DNA of 64,000 nucleotides from Actinosynnema sp. ALI-1.44. Lineage in GTDB: Bacteria > Actinomycetota > Actinomycetes > Mycobacteriales > Pseudonocardiaceae. The DNA is taken from assembly GCF_001984155.1 (NCBI RefSeq), contig NZ_MTQO01000047.1, positions 248,001 to 312,000 on the forward strand. The letters run 5' to 3'. The stretch's first letter is position 1; each line of letters opens with the position of its first letter. A program made the translations under genes and the position numbers. The notes below the pieces were generated by a model. The model made no database searches, was not told the DNA's origin, and worked only from the letters and a program-made list of their open reading frames with translations. Positions 49,605-60,316 of the stretch are shown here, in pieces.

Positions 49605-50879
49605 GTGAAAATCACCGAGATCGACCTCACGCCCATCGCGTTCCCCGACCCGCCACTGCTGAACTCCGCCGGTGTGCACGAACCGTGGGCGCTGCGCACG
49701 ATCGTCGAAGTGCACACCGACGAAGGCATCACGGGCCTCGGCGAGACGTACGGCGACATCGCGCACATCGAGCGCCTGCGGAAGGTCGTGCCGTCGCTGA
49801 TCGGGCTGGACGCGTTCGCGCTCGGCCCGATGCACCAGCGGGTCGCGGCCGCGCTCGGCGGCGTGACCGGAACCGACACGCACGGGCTGACCGGGAACTT
49901 CTCCGCACCGGGCACGGTGGACCGCGTCTACTCGCCGTTCGAGGTCGCCTGCCTCGACATCCAGGGCAGGGCCATCGGCCGTCCGGTGGTCGACCTGCTG
50001 GGTGGCGCGGTGCGCACCGAGATCCCGTACAGCGCCTACCTGTTCTACAAGTGGGCCGGGCACCCCACCGCGAAAATCGGCGACGAGCAGCCCGACGAGT
50101 GGGGCGCGGCCATCGACCCGGCCGGGATCGTCGCACAGGCCAAGCACCTGATCGACCGGTACGGCTTCAAGTCGATCAAGCTCAAGGGCGGGGTGTTCGC
50201 CCCGGAGCAGGAGATCGAGGCGACCAAGGCGCTGCGCGACGCGTTCCCCGGCACGCCGCTGCGGCTCGACCCGAACGCCGCGTGGACGCCGGAGACCGGC
50301 GTCAGGGTCGCGCGGGAGCTCGACGGGATCATCGAGTACCTGGAAGACCCGTCACCGGAGATCGAAGGCATGGCCGAGGTCGCCAGACAGGCGCCGATGC
50401 CGTTGGCCACCAACATGTGCGTGGTCTCGTTCGAGCACCTGGCGCCGTCGGTCGAGCAGAACGCCGTGCAGGTCATCCTGTCCGACCACCACTACTGGGG
50501 CGGTCTGACCAGGTCGGCGAAGCTCGCCGCGATCTGCGAGACGTTCGGCATCGGCCTGTCCATGCACTCCAACTCGCACCTGGGCATCAGCCTCGCGGCG
50601 ATGACGCACCTGGCGGCGGCGACACCGAACCTGACCTACGCGTGCGACACGCACTACCCGTGGAACGCGGCCCACGACGTGGTCAAACCGGGCGTGCTGT
50701 CTTTCAAGGACGGTTCGCTGACTGTGCCTTCCGGGCCTGGCCTGGGGATCGAGCTGGACCGGGACGTGCTGGCCCGGCTGGCCGAGAACTACCGGACCTG
50801 CGGGCTGCTCAAGCGCGACGACACCGGTTACATGCAGAAGTTCAACCCCGAGTTCGAGAAGAGGCGCCCCCGTTGGTAA
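49605..50879 (+). CDS. gudD: Glucarate dehydratase (enolase superfamily)
   Basis: This 424-residue protein has a capping domain followed by the barrel. The catalytic KxK is Lys192/Lys194 in SIKLKGG. Metal ligands lie in LRLDPNAAW, EYLEDPSPE and the TNMCV strand region, and the catalytic His in MHSNSHLG. These fit glucarate dehydratase, which converts D-glucarate to 5-keto-4-deoxyglucarate; galactarate activity is possible. The GTG at 49605 starts 7 bases after the kdgD stop. Confidence 0.93.
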   Translation: MKITEIDLTPIAFPDPPLLNSAGVHEPWALRTIVEVHTDEGITGLGETYGDIAHIERLRKVVPSLIGLDAFALGPMHQRVAAALGGVTGTDTHGLTGNFSAPGTVDRVYSPFEVACLDIQGRAIGRPVVDLLGGAVRTEIPYSAYLFYKWAGHPTAKIGDEQPDEWGAAIDPAGIVAQAKHLIDRYGFKSIKLKGGVFAPEQEIEATKALRDAFPGTPLRLDPNAAWTPETGVRVARELDGIIEYLEDPSPEIEGMAEVARQAPMPLATNMCVVSFEHLAPSVEQNAVQVILSDHHYWGGLTRSAKLAAICETFGIGLSMHSNSHLGISLAAMTHLAAATPNLTYACDTHYPWNAAHDVVKPGVLSFKDGSLTVPSGPGLGIELDRDVLARLAENYRTCGLLKRDDTGYMQKFNPEFEKRRPRW

Positions 50880-52027
50880 CCAGTGTCGCTCACGTCTATC
50901 CGTGGGACGTGGTGGGCGATCCGGGCGCTGCCGCGCGGTACGCGGAGTTGGGTGTGGACGCTGTCGCGTTGGCGGCGGCGTACCACACCGTGCGGGCCGC
51001 GACCCCGCTTCACCCGGAGCACAGGCTCGTCGACGCCCGGCACGCGGCGTTCTACCTCCCGGTCCGGGACGAGGCATGGCAGGGCAAGCGTTTGCGTCCA
51101 GCGGAACCGTCGTGGGTCGCGGCGGACTCCTACCGCTCGGCGCGCGACGCGCTGAAGGCAGCCGGGCTGCCGGTGTACGCGTGGACCGTGCTGACGCACT
51201 CCAGTCGCCTCGGGAACCTGCACCCGGACCTGACCGTGGTGAACGCCTTCGGCGACCGGTACCCGTACGCGCTGTGCCCGTCCAACCAGGACGTGGCCGA
51301 GTACTGCCTGACCCTGGTCGAGGAGATCATCGCGCTGGCCGAGCCGGACGGGATCATCCTGGAGGCGTGTGGCGCGCTCGGGTTCGTGCACGGCGGCCAC
51401 CACGAGAAGACCGAGGGCGGCGACTGGGGCCCGATCCGGCAGAAACTGCTGTCGGTGTGCTTCTGCGCCGGCTGCACGGCCAGGTACCCGGACGCCTCGG
51501 CGTTGCGGGAGCAGATCCGCACGGCCGTGGACGCCGGTGAGCCCGAGGAGGTGCCACTGGACCCCGCGATCGTCGAAATCCGCGCCGGAGTCGCCGCTGA
51601 CCTGCGGAAACTCCTGGTGAACCGGATCAGGGAGCTGGCACCGGACCTGCGAGTGATCGTGCACGCGAATTCCGACCCGCTGGCCACCGGCCCGTTCGCC
51701 ACAGTCGCGCCCGACCTGGGCGTCGAGGTGGACGCCCTGGTCGCGATGGCCTGGCCAGGGCCCGAAGCGAGCGCGCCGAACATCCAGGCGCTGCGCGAGA
51801 TCGCCCCGGACACCCGGATCGCCGGGTACGTGCTGGCCCTGCCGCCCAAACCCGCCGACGACCAGGCGATGCTCGCCGAGATGCGGGCGCTGGCGGACCT
51901 GGGGGTCGAGGAGTTCCACCTCTACCACGCCGGACTCGCGTCCGGGACCAGGCTGAACGCGGTCCGTGAGGCGATCGCGGCTTTGCGTGCAACCCGACCC
52001 ACCGGTGGTTCCGTCCTTGGTGCATGA
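50873..52027 (+). CDS. Unrecognised protein of the uronate operon, possibly barrel-fold
   Basis: This 384-residue soluble protein has no family I can name. Regular beta-alpha phasing (GLPVYAWTVLTHSS, DGIILEACGALGF, LRVIVHANSDP, TRIAGYVLALPP, EEFHLYHAGL) suggests a TIM barrel like glycoside hydrolases. A pair of cysteines in CFCAGC might bind metal. The only workable start is TTG at 50873, overlapping the gudD stop by 7 bases, which implies coupled translation. Its place in the operon suggests a hydrolase that frees uronates from a conjugate; that is inference. Confidence 0.7.
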   Translation: MVTSVAHVYPWDVVGDPGAAARYAELGVDAVALAAAYHTVRAATPLHPEHRLVDARHAAFYLPVRDEAWQGKRLRPAEPSWVAADSYRSARDALKAAGLPVYAWTVLTHSSRLGNLHPDLTVVNAFGDRYPYALCPSNQDVAEYCLTLVEEIIALAEPDGIILEACGALGFVHGGHHEKTEGGDWGPIRQKLLSVCFCAGCTARYPDASALREQIRTAVDAGEPEEVPLDPAIVEIRAGVAADLRKLLVNRIRELAPDLRVIVHANSDPLATGPFATVAPDLGVEVDALVAMAWPGPEASAPNIQALREIAPDTRIAGYVLALPPKPADDQAMLAEMRALADLGVEEFHLYHAGLASGTRLNAVREAIAALRATRPTGGSVLGA

Positions 52028-52485
52028 GACACCTAGCGACAGTCGGAGCCAGTGTTCTGCTCGCACTGTGTGCCGCGTGCGGTGCTCAGACGCAGCCTGG
52101 CTCCGCTCCACCTCCAGCATCGGATCTGCCGAGCGACACCAGCCAGGCCTCTGACCCGCAGGCACCCGGTGACCAGCCGGCCGGGGCCAAACTGGTGACC
52201 AAACTCGACGCGGCCAAACTGCCCGAGGCCTACCCGAGAAAGGTGTGGACCGAGGGCGACGGCACCCGTGTCGGCGTCGCCGCACAGGAAGGCGGCTGCA
52301 GCCGGGCCAGCGTCGAGATCGGTGAACAGAGCCCCGACAAGGTGGTGCTGACCCTGATCGAGACGTCGCCGAAGGTCGAGCAGATGTGCACGATGGACAT
52401 TCGGTACCCGAACTTCACCGTGACGCTGAACGCTCCGCTCGGTGACCGCCCGGTCACCCTGGACTACCAGCAACGCAAGGTCTGA
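52024..52485 (+). CDS. Small lipoprotein
   Basis: This 153-residue protein has a lipoprotein signal peptide (Cys about 20 in CAACGAQ) and a Pro/Ser/Asp-rich linker to about residue 55. The C-terminal beta-rich domain has two cysteines, in GGCSRASVE and EQMCTMDIRY, which probably pair. I do not recognise the family; it resembles other small actinobacterial surface lipoproteins. The ATG overlaps the preceding stop (ATGA), so it belongs to the uronate operon. A strong terminator follows 13 bases later. Confidence 0.72.
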   Translation: MRHLATVGASVLLALCAACGAQTQPGSAPPPASDLPSDTSQASDPQAPGDQPAGAKLVTKLDAAKLPEAYPRKVWTEGDGTRVGVAAQEGGCSRASVEIGEQSPDKVVLTLIETSPKVEQMCTMDIRYPNFTVTLNAPLGDRPVTLDYQQRKV

Positions 52486-52498
52486 TTCCCTTTCCGAT

Positions 52499-52535
52499 AA
52501 GCCCAGGGCCGGTATGCCCCACCGGCCCTGGGCTT
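52499..52535 (+). terminator. Strong terminator of the uronate operon
   Basis: A perfect 14-base stem (AAGCCCAGGGCCGG) with a 9-base loop ends in CTTGCC. Confidence 0.85.
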
Positions 52536-52643
52536 GCCCCATCGGGCAGAGTTCATTCGTGCTTTCGGTGTAGGTCACTAACTCGTTCTCACCATCCGGC
52601 GATATCCGTGCACAGGGCGGATCAGCCGAGGGAGAGCGTCACC

Positions 52644-53513
52644 ATGGCGATGTTGGTGATCGAAGGTACTTTCCGGGTAGTCGGGGCAAGGCCGGACGGC
52701 GACTCAGTCCGGTTCTACCCCAACGACCTCGACGACTGGAACAAGGTGGAGGGCGGGCACAGGGTCCGCCGCAACAAGAGCGGCGGCGCCCAGTTACGGC
52801 TGGACGGCATCGACGCGCTGGAGACGCATTTCCTCACCGGCGCGGGGGAAACACACCAGCCGCCGCGGTTCGCCGACGCCGCGTCGGCGGAACTGCTGGA
52901 CTTCCTGGGGTTCACCGATGTGGTCAGGCGGGAGAAGGACGGCACGGTCACCGCGGCGGAACCGTTGCAGGCGCCGGGATACATCTTCACGCGCACCGCG
53001 GACGTCTACGGCCGTTGTGTTGCGTTCGCCGGCAAAGGCGCGGCGCCCGGCCCGAGCGGGACGAAGATCCACTTCGATGTGCCGATGGTGCAGCGGACCG
53101 TGAACTACCACCAGCTCGCGCGCGGGCTGGCGTACCCGACCTTCTACCGCAAGCTGTTCCCGGACCTGCGCACGGCGATGTCGGAGGCGGCGAAGTCCGC
53201 ACGGGCCGAACAGCTCGGCGTGTGGCCCAAGGACGTCACGCTCACCGGCGCCCGCGTGGCGAAGGAGCGGTCGCTGGAAGAGGACCTGGTCATCCTGCCG
53301 AAGCTGTTCCGGCGGCTGGCCGACTACCTGTCGTTGAACGACGGCGACCTGTCGCTCGGCGGGTTCCTCGACTACCTCGACCAGAAGGACGACCGGTTGT
53401 TCATCCTGTCGACCGGGCACTGGACCAGCCTCGACACGATCGTCGAGGTCACCGACGACGACACGGTCCGGATGACGGTGCCGTGCGAGGACCTCATCTT
53501 CGAGGAGAAGTAA
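52644..53513 (+). CDS. Staphylococcal-nuclease-like (SNase) domain protein
   Basis: This 289-residue protein has an N-terminal OB-fold SNase-like domain (about residues 3-190). Active-site candidates are Asp in RPDGDSVRFYP, Arg and Asp/Glu in QLRLDGIDALETH and Arg in DVYGRCVAF, matching the Arg-Asp-Glu-Arg order of thermonucleases. There is no signal peptide, unlike secreted nucleases. Unusually, a C-terminal region of about 100 residues (LPKLFRRLADYLSLNDGDLS) follows. It may cut nucleic acid in the cytoplasm or be an inactive binding module. The ATG at 52644 has GGGAGAG upstream. The end overlaps the convergent kinase gene by 20 bases. Confidence 0.7.
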   Translation: MAMLVIEGTFRVVGARPDGDSVRFYPNDLDDWNKVEGGHRVRRNKSGGAQLRLDGIDALETHFLTGAGETHQPPRFADAASAELLDFLGFTDVVRREKDGTVTAAEPLQAPGYIFTRTADVYGRCVAFAGKGAAPGPSGTKIHFDVPMVQRTVNYHQLARGLAYPTFYRKLFPDLRTAMSEAAKSARAEQLGVWPKDVTLTGARVAKERSLEEDLVILPKLFRRLADYLSLNDGDLSLGGFLDYLDQKDDRLFILSTGHWTSLDTIVEVTDDDTVRMTVPCEDLIFEEK

Positions 53514-54395
53514 CGGCTTTCGCGATCGCGACCTGGATCGGGTCCAGGCGCGGTTCACCGCCGTCGACTTCCCACAGTGAGTTCTGCAGCGCGCGGGCGA
53601 CGGTCCACCCGGCCGCGCGCTGCCGGTCCACGCCGAGCGCCTCGGTCAGCAGGTCGAACCGCCGCAGCACCGCCTTGGGCACGTCACCGGTGGCGACGAT
53701 GTCGTCCCACCGGTTGTCCAGTGCGGGCATGATGTCGAAGCCGGGGTCGCCGACGAGCGGCTTCGGGTCGATCGCCAGCCACGGCTCACGGTCGGCGGCC
53801 AACACGTTGTCGTAGTGCAGGTCCCAGTGCAACAGCCGGTCGCCTGGCTCGTCCACCAGTTCGGAAACCGTTGCCGCCCAGTCCTTCAGCAGATTCCGTT
53901 CGTCCTGATCGGACAGTTTGATCGCGGTTCGCGGCGTGTCCGCGACCATCTTCTTCGCGCTGTCCCTGAGGTGCCGCATGCCCTCCGGCCCGCGGACTTC
54001 GGTCAGTCGCGCCAGGAGTTCGGCCAGGATCCCGGTCGCGGCGAAGTCGTCCGGCATGGTCGAGAGCGGGCGGTGTTCGTCGAGTCGTTCGAGCAGCATC
54101 GCGCCCGTGTCCTGGTCGTGGTCGAGCAGGTGGACGATGCCGTCGCCGTCCCAGATCCGCAGACCGACCGGCTCGCCTTCGTGTTCCCAGTCGACCGGTT
54201 GCAGCTTCAACGCGGCTCGCGTGCCGTCCGGCCGTACCACCGGGAGAACGAGGGAAGCCATGCCGTGCATGGTTTTCCCGTCGACCGTGAGCTGCCACTG
54301 GTCGAGCGTGCGGTCGACGAGCCCCGGAAGCCCGGCCAGCCATTCCCGCGGAAAGTGCTTGCGGAGCGACTCGGCCAGGGCTTCCGGGATGACGA

Positions 54396-54399
<4 letters not shown>
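53494..54399 (-). CDS. APH(6)/streptomycin 6-kinase family phosphotransferase
   Basis: This 301-residue protein has the kinase-like fold of aminoglycoside phosphotransferases. The catalytic loop is [13 protein letters not shown] (Asp as base, Asn as metal ligand) and the metal Asp sits in [15 protein letters not shown]. These strings match the streptomycin/hydroxyurea phosphotransferase family. The natural substrate is often unknown and resistance is not proven. The GTG overlaps the fumarase stop (GTGA). Upstream in-frame codons fall inside the fumarase gene. Confidence 0.85.
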
Positions 54400-56054
<1,655 letters not shown>

Positions 56055-56799
56055 GCGGGCTCCTTTGCGCGCGGTACGGGAACTGGGCAAAGACGTTACC
56101 GCCCGCGGTGTTGGGCGCCGTTGCTACCTCGCGTTGTGTGGGTCACATGCGTTGGTCTTTCAAGATTCCCCTCGCCGGGTGGCTGACCTCTGGGCAGGAG
56201 ACACCCCCGAAGACCCCTTCTGCGCTGCGCGCGAGCCGCCTGCTCTGCACTTGCCCGCGAACCGTTGCGGGTTGCTCTGCGCTTGCGCGGGCCGCAAACC
56301 CTGCGCTTACGAAGTTTCGACCGGGGGTGGGTTGCGGTGTTGGACCGCCCGCCACGGACTGGCGGGAATCGCACCCCTGTGATCCCGCCAGCCGTGACGT
56401 GCGGATAAGGCCCCAGTCACATGCAATTGCACTGTGGCGTCCGCTCAAGGCGCCGTAGGCGCGTTATTGTCCTGCCGAGCGCCGCAGGCGCGTCGCTGGT
56501 GAACGACCAGCGTGCCCAGCGTTGGGTCAGAAGGAGCTCGCACCGTGGGGGGTTTGGGGGGCTCGGCCCCCCAACATGATCCTGACGAGACCCCGGTCCG
56601 CGCTTTCCGCGGACAGGGGGAGGCTGTCGGAAGGCCGCGCCAGCCCCCGACCGCCGCGACCTCCCGGGGAAAGCGACTACGCTAGGTCATCCGACCAGCG
56701 CGCCGCGTAGTCTTCGGTTCGTCCGATTAAGTATCGTGACGTACCTCATGCCGCCATAGCGCTGTTCGGGTGACCTGCATCGATTCTTCTTTTCGAGTA
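56055..56799. other. 745-base gap without a recognisable gene
   Basis: No supported ORF or RNA gene was found. The left part should hold the fumarase promoter. The segment 56220-56320 has repetitive CTGCGCTTGCG-like strings. CGCCGTAGGCGCGT (56451-56464) and CGCCGCAGGCGCGT (56480-56493) are near-identical copies. The perfect G/C hairpin listed next also lies here. Confidence 0.5.
56554..56574. terminator. G/C hairpin between sigma factor and fumarase genes
   Basis: TTGGGGGGC and GCCCCCCAA pair perfectly over 9 bases around a 3-base loop. It is downstream of the minus-strand sigma factor gene by about 225 bases and may stop its transcript. Confidence 0.5.
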
Positions 56800-57777
56800 T
56801 CAGCTCGCGTATGCGCGCAGCTTCTCCGCGCGCTCGCCTTGGCGGAGCTTCGACATGACCTCTCGCTCGATCTGGCGCACGCGCTCGCGGGAGAGCCCGA
56901 AGCGCTTGCCGATCTGGTCGAGGGTCCTGGGCTGGCCGTCGTCGATGCCGTAGCGCAGGCGGATCACGTGCTGCTCCCGCTCGTCCAGCGTGGCCAGGAC
57001 CCGGCGCAGGTCGTCCTGCAGCAGGCCGGAGATGACCGCGCCTTCGGCGTCCGTGGCCTCGGAGTCCTCGATGAAGTCGCCGAGTGGTGCGTCTTCCTCC
57101 GCACCTACCGGCATGTCGAGGCTGACCGGGTCACGGGCGTGGTCGAGCAGGTCGGCCACCTTGTTCACGCTCAGGCCCGACTCCTTGGCCAGTTCGTCGT
57201 TGGTGGCCTCGCGGCCCAGTTGCTGGTGCAGGTCGCGTTTGATCCGCGCCAGCTTGTTCACCTGTTCGACCAGGTGGACTGGTAGCCGGATGGTGCGACC
57301 CTGGTCGGCCATGCCCCTCGTGATGGCCTGCCGGATCCACCACGTGGCGTACGTGGAGAACTTGAACCCCTTGGTGTAGTCGAACTTCTCGACCGCGCGG
57401 ATCAGACCCAGGTTCCCCTCCTGGATCAGGTCGAGCAGCGGCATGCCGCGCCCGGTGTAGCGCTTGGCCAGCGAGACGACCAGCCGCAGGTTCGCTTCGA
57501 GCAGGTGGTTCTTGGCCACGTGCCCGTCGCGGATCAGCGACTTGAGGTCCATCCTGCGCTGTGCGGGCAACTGCGGGTTCGTCTCCAGCATGTGCTGGGC
57601 GAACACCCCGGCTTCGATCCGCTTGGCCAGTTCGACCTCTTGGGCCGCGGTCAACAACGCGGTCTTGCCGATCCCGTTGAGGTACACGCGAACCAAGTCC
57701 GCCGCAGGTCCCTGTGCGTCGAGGTCCAGTTCGGCGGCGTCAGGAACTTCGCGGTCAAGAGTCTGCGGGACGGTCAT
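56800..57777 (-). CDS. sigB: Sigma-70 family factor, SigB/HrdB-like group 2
   Basis: This 325-residue factor has regions 1.2 to 4.2 without the long N-terminal extension of the essential factor. Region 2 reads [20 protein letters not shown], then [19 protein letters not shown]. The -10 reading helix is [13 protein letters not shown] and region 4.2 is [20 protein letters not shown]. The length fits mycobacterial SigB (323 residues) rather than SigA (over 500). Such group 2 factors read nearly the same promoters as SigA, often in stress or stationary phase. The ATG at 57777 has GGGGGAGGGAG upstream. Confidence 0.9.
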   Translation of the reverse strand: MTVPQTLDREVPDAAELDLDAQGPAADLVRVYLNGIGKTALLTAAQEVELAKRIEAGVFAQHMLETNPQLPAQRRMDLKSLIRDGHVAKNHLLEANLRLVVSLAKRYTGRGMPLLDLIQEGNLGLIRAVEKFDYTKGFKFSTYATWWIRQAITRGMADQGRTIRLPVHLVEQVNKLARIKRDLHQQLGREATNDELAKESGLSVNKVADLLDHARDPVSLDMPVGAEEDAPLGDFIEDSEATDAEGAVISGLLQDDLRRVLATLDEREQHVIRLRYGIDDGQPRTLDQIGKRFGLSRERVRQIEREVMSKLRQGERAEKLRAYAS

Positions 57778-58010
57778 CGGACTCCCTCCCCCTGTCTCGG
57801 GCTGGCAGTGGCTCGTGTCACAGACCTTCGAACCACGGTCCGTCTGGGACCCTGCCGCCCGTTGGTTGGACACTAGAGAAAACGTGAGCGGATCGAGATT
57901 CGTTCCCGCTTTCTCAAACTGGATGACGTCGGAAGTCGCCGCCCGGTTGCGTGCCGGATGCTGAGATATTCCTGAGAGACCTTGACAGTCCACAGTGGCT
58001 GAGAAAACCC

Positions 58011-58433
58011 TTAGATTTCCACCAGTACGGTGAACGGTCCGTCGTTCACGCTCGTTACTTCCATCATGGCCCCGAATTCGCCGGTTTCTACATGCGCTCC
58101 CCGATTGCGCAACTCGTCGACGACTGCTCCGACAAGGGGTTCCGCCTGCTCGGGGCGTGCGGCGCTGATCCACGACGGGCGGCGACCCTTACGGGTTTCC
58201 CCGTAGAGGGTGAACTGACTGACCACGAGCAGTGGCGCACCGGCGGTCGCGCACGACTCCTCGTTGCGCAGAATGCGAAGCTCGTGCAGTTTCCGGGCCA
58301 TGATGACTGCCTTTTCGGGCGTGTCTTGCGTATGCACGCCCAGCAATACCAACAGGCCCGCTTCGATCGCCCCGACGACCCGACTGTCCACAGTCACACT
58401 CGCGCTCGTCACACGTGCGGCGACCGCTCTCAT
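58011..58433 (-). CDS. dtd: D-aminoacyl-tRNA deacylase
   Basis: This 140-residue protein matches Dtd in length and motifs: [16 protein letters not shown] at the start, [16 protein letters not shown] and the catalytic-region [10 protein letters not shown] at the end. It removes D-amino acids (and glycine from tRNA-Ala) wrongly attached to tRNA, using the tRNA 2'-OH. Its ATG overlaps the stop of the methyltransferase gene by 4 bases. A 233-base stretch separates its end from the sigma factor start. Confidence 0.95.
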   Translation of the reverse strand: MRAVAARVTSASVTVDSRVVGAIEAGLLVLLGVHTQDTPEKAVIMARKLHELRILRNEESCATAGAPLLVVSQFTLYGETRKGRRPSWISAARPEQAEPLVGAVVDELRNRGAHVETGEFGAMMEVTSVNDGPFTVLVEI

Positions 58434-59905
58434 GCCGGGACCAGCATCCCGTGCCGGACGAGTTCGTCGACCAACGGCAAGGCGGCGACGATGAGTGCGT
58501 CCGTGGGCACGCCGTGTGCCGCCGCGAGCAGGTCCAGCAAGTCCCCCAACGGCAACAGTCCGCGACAGCCCGCGAGCAGAGCGCGCACGAGTTCGTCGAT
58601 CTCGTGCTGCCAGCCAGGGCCGTCGGTGCGGTGCAACCTGCGCACGATCGCTTCCCAGCCCTCGTCGGTCGACGCCGAAACCTCTTCGAGGACAACCGAA
58701 TCGGCAACCTTCAAGTGTGCTCTAAGCAGCGCGTCCGGTGACGAGTGCGCCCGCAGCCAGTCGATCCGGTCCAACCAGCCCGCTGCCTCCTGGCCGAGCG
58801 GGTCGTCGAACGCGTGCCTGAGGTCCTCGCAGACGATCCGCGGTTCGCCGTCGGTCCGTCGCAGTGTCACGAAACCGAAGCCGACCCCCGCGACCTTGTT
58901 CTCGGCGAACCAGTCCAACCACGCCGACGCGCGCGCCGAGCCCTCGGCCGAACGCGGGTCGATGCCCGCGTCCTTGAGCCAGGTGCCGACGTACAGGTCC
59001 GGATCGGCGACATCGCGCTGCACGAACCACGCGTCCACGCCGCCGGGCAGCCACGACGTGACGCGCTCCGACCAGTCCTGACCCGGCAGGTGCAACCACG
59101 ACGCAAGTAGTTGACCGACGCCGCCGCGGGTGAGGTATTCCGGCAGGGCCGCGACCACGAGCGCGCTCGCGTCGTCACCGGCGAGGCCGGAGTCCCGGTA
59201 CGTGTAGTCGACGCGGGACGGTCCGACCACGAATGGTGGATTGCACACCACCTGGTCGAACCGGCGACCGGTGACCGGCTCGAACCACTTGCCCTGCCGG
59301 GTTTCCACATCGAGGTCATTGATCCGGAATGTCGCGTTCGCGAGCATCAGCGCGCGCCCGGACAGGTCGGTCGCGGTGATGCTCCGAGCGTGCCTGCTGG
59401 CGTGCAACGCCTGCACGCCACAGCCTGTGCCGAGGTCGAGCACGCTGCCGACCGGGCGGCGGATGGTGGCGCGGGCCAGGCTTAGCGAAGCGTGGCCGAC
59501 GCCCAGCACGTGGTCGACGGGCACCGCGGACCCGAGCTGGTCGGAGTCCAGGTCCGCGAAGACCCACCAGGACCCCTGGTCATCGCCATAGGGACGTACG
59601 TCCAATCCTGCGCGTACGCGGTCGCCGTCGACTCGCACGACACCGTTCGACACCGACTCCGGCCACGGCAGGACCGCCTTGACCTCGCCATCGGACACGT
59701 CGTCACCGAGCAGGAACAGCCTGATCAGCGTGCCGAGTTCGGCACCGTCCCTGGTCGCCCGGCGTGCGGGCTCCGGCTCGCCGCGGCCGAGCGCGGCGTG
59801 GGCGGACTCACCGAGCAGGCGCAGGACTCCGTCAGCGTCGTAGCCGGCCCGCTCGAAGGAAGTGCGGAGTGCGGAGCAGTACTCCGGCGAAAGATCATCG
59901 GCCAC
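58430..59905 (-). CDS. SAM-dependent methyltransferase with NPPF motif
   Basis: This 491-residue protein has an N-terminal helical domain (about 1-130), then a class I methyltransferase core. The SAM loop is VLDLGTGCGVQALH and the catalytic motif is VVCNPPFV, as in N5-glutamine (HemK) and N6-adenine methylases. A C-terminal domain of about 170 residues follows, of the kind seen in actinobacterial PrmC-like proteins. The target may be a ribosomal protein, release factor or nucleic acid. It overlaps dtd by 4 bases, which supports a translation-related role. Confidence 0.83.
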   Translation of the reverse strand: MADDLSPEYCSALRTSFERAGYDADGVLRLLGESAHAALGRGEPEPARRATRDGAELGTLIRLFLLGDDVSDGEVKAVLPWPESVSNGVVRVDGDRVRAGLDVRPYGDDQGSWWVFADLDSDQLGSAVPVDHVLGVGHASLSLARATIRRPVGSVLDLGTGCGVQALHASRHARSITATDLSGRALMLANATFRINDLDVETRQGKWFEPVTGRRFDQVVCNPPFVVGPSRVDYTYRDSGLAGDDASALVVAALPEYLTRGGVGQLLASWLHLPGQDWSERVTSWLPGGVDAWFVQRDVADPDLYVGTWLKDAGIDPRSAEGSARASAWLDWFAENKVAGVGFGFVTLRRTDGEPRIVCEDLRHAFDDPLGQEAAGWLDRIDWLRAHSSPDALLRAHLKVADSVVLEEVSASTDEGWEAIVRRLHRTDGPGWQHEIDELVRALLAGCRGLLPLGDLLDLLAAAHGVPTDALIVAALPLVDELVRHGMLVPA

Positions 59906-59984
59906 GACGGAATACTTCCACGGTGGTGGGAAGCTGTCGCTGTGGGTATAGCGTAGTCACCATGTCGGGTGTCGAGGAGGTCTC

Positions 59985-60311
59985 GTGAACAACCCCAAGG
60001 AAGGCGACACCCCGGTTCTGATCACCGAGGCAGCGCCGTCGTTCGACGATCAGCACGCGGCGCGCAAACGCAAGTACATCCTGATGATGTCGCTGCGCCT
60101 GCCGTGCCTGTTCCTCGCGCTGATATTCGCCCAGGTCTCGTGGTGGCTGGCGCTGGGGTTCCTGGTGCTGTCGATCCCGTTGCCATGGGCGGCTGTGCTG
60201 ATCGCCAACGACCGGCCACCGCGCAAGTCCGAGCGGGTCAACCGCCACCAGCAGGGTGAGCCGAGCGCCCACCTGATCGAGCGCTCGAACCACCAGATCA
60301 TCGAAGGGTAG
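59985..60311 (+). CDS. DUF3099 membrane protein
   Basis: This 108-residue protein has two close membrane helices (about 33-50 and 53-72) after a short cytoplasmic start. Characteristic strings are VLITEAAPSFDDQHAARKRKY and LIANDRPPRKSERVNR. DUF3099 proteins are small actinobacterial inner-membrane proteins of unknown role. The GTG start has a perfect GAGGAGG upstream. It ends 5 bases from the convergent kinase gene. Confidence 0.88.
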   Translation: MNNPKEGDTPVLITEAAPSFDDQHAARKRKYILMMSLRLPCLFLALIFAQVSWWLALGFLVLSIPLPWAAVLIANDRPPRKSERVNRHQQGEPSAHLIERSNHQIIEG

Positions 60312-60316
60312 AGCCG

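Noticed and set aside
47417-49915. An 832-codon minus-strand open frame
   Set aside because: It is antisense to two permease genes and kdgD, has no domain, and reflects the GC-rich codon pattern of the real genes.
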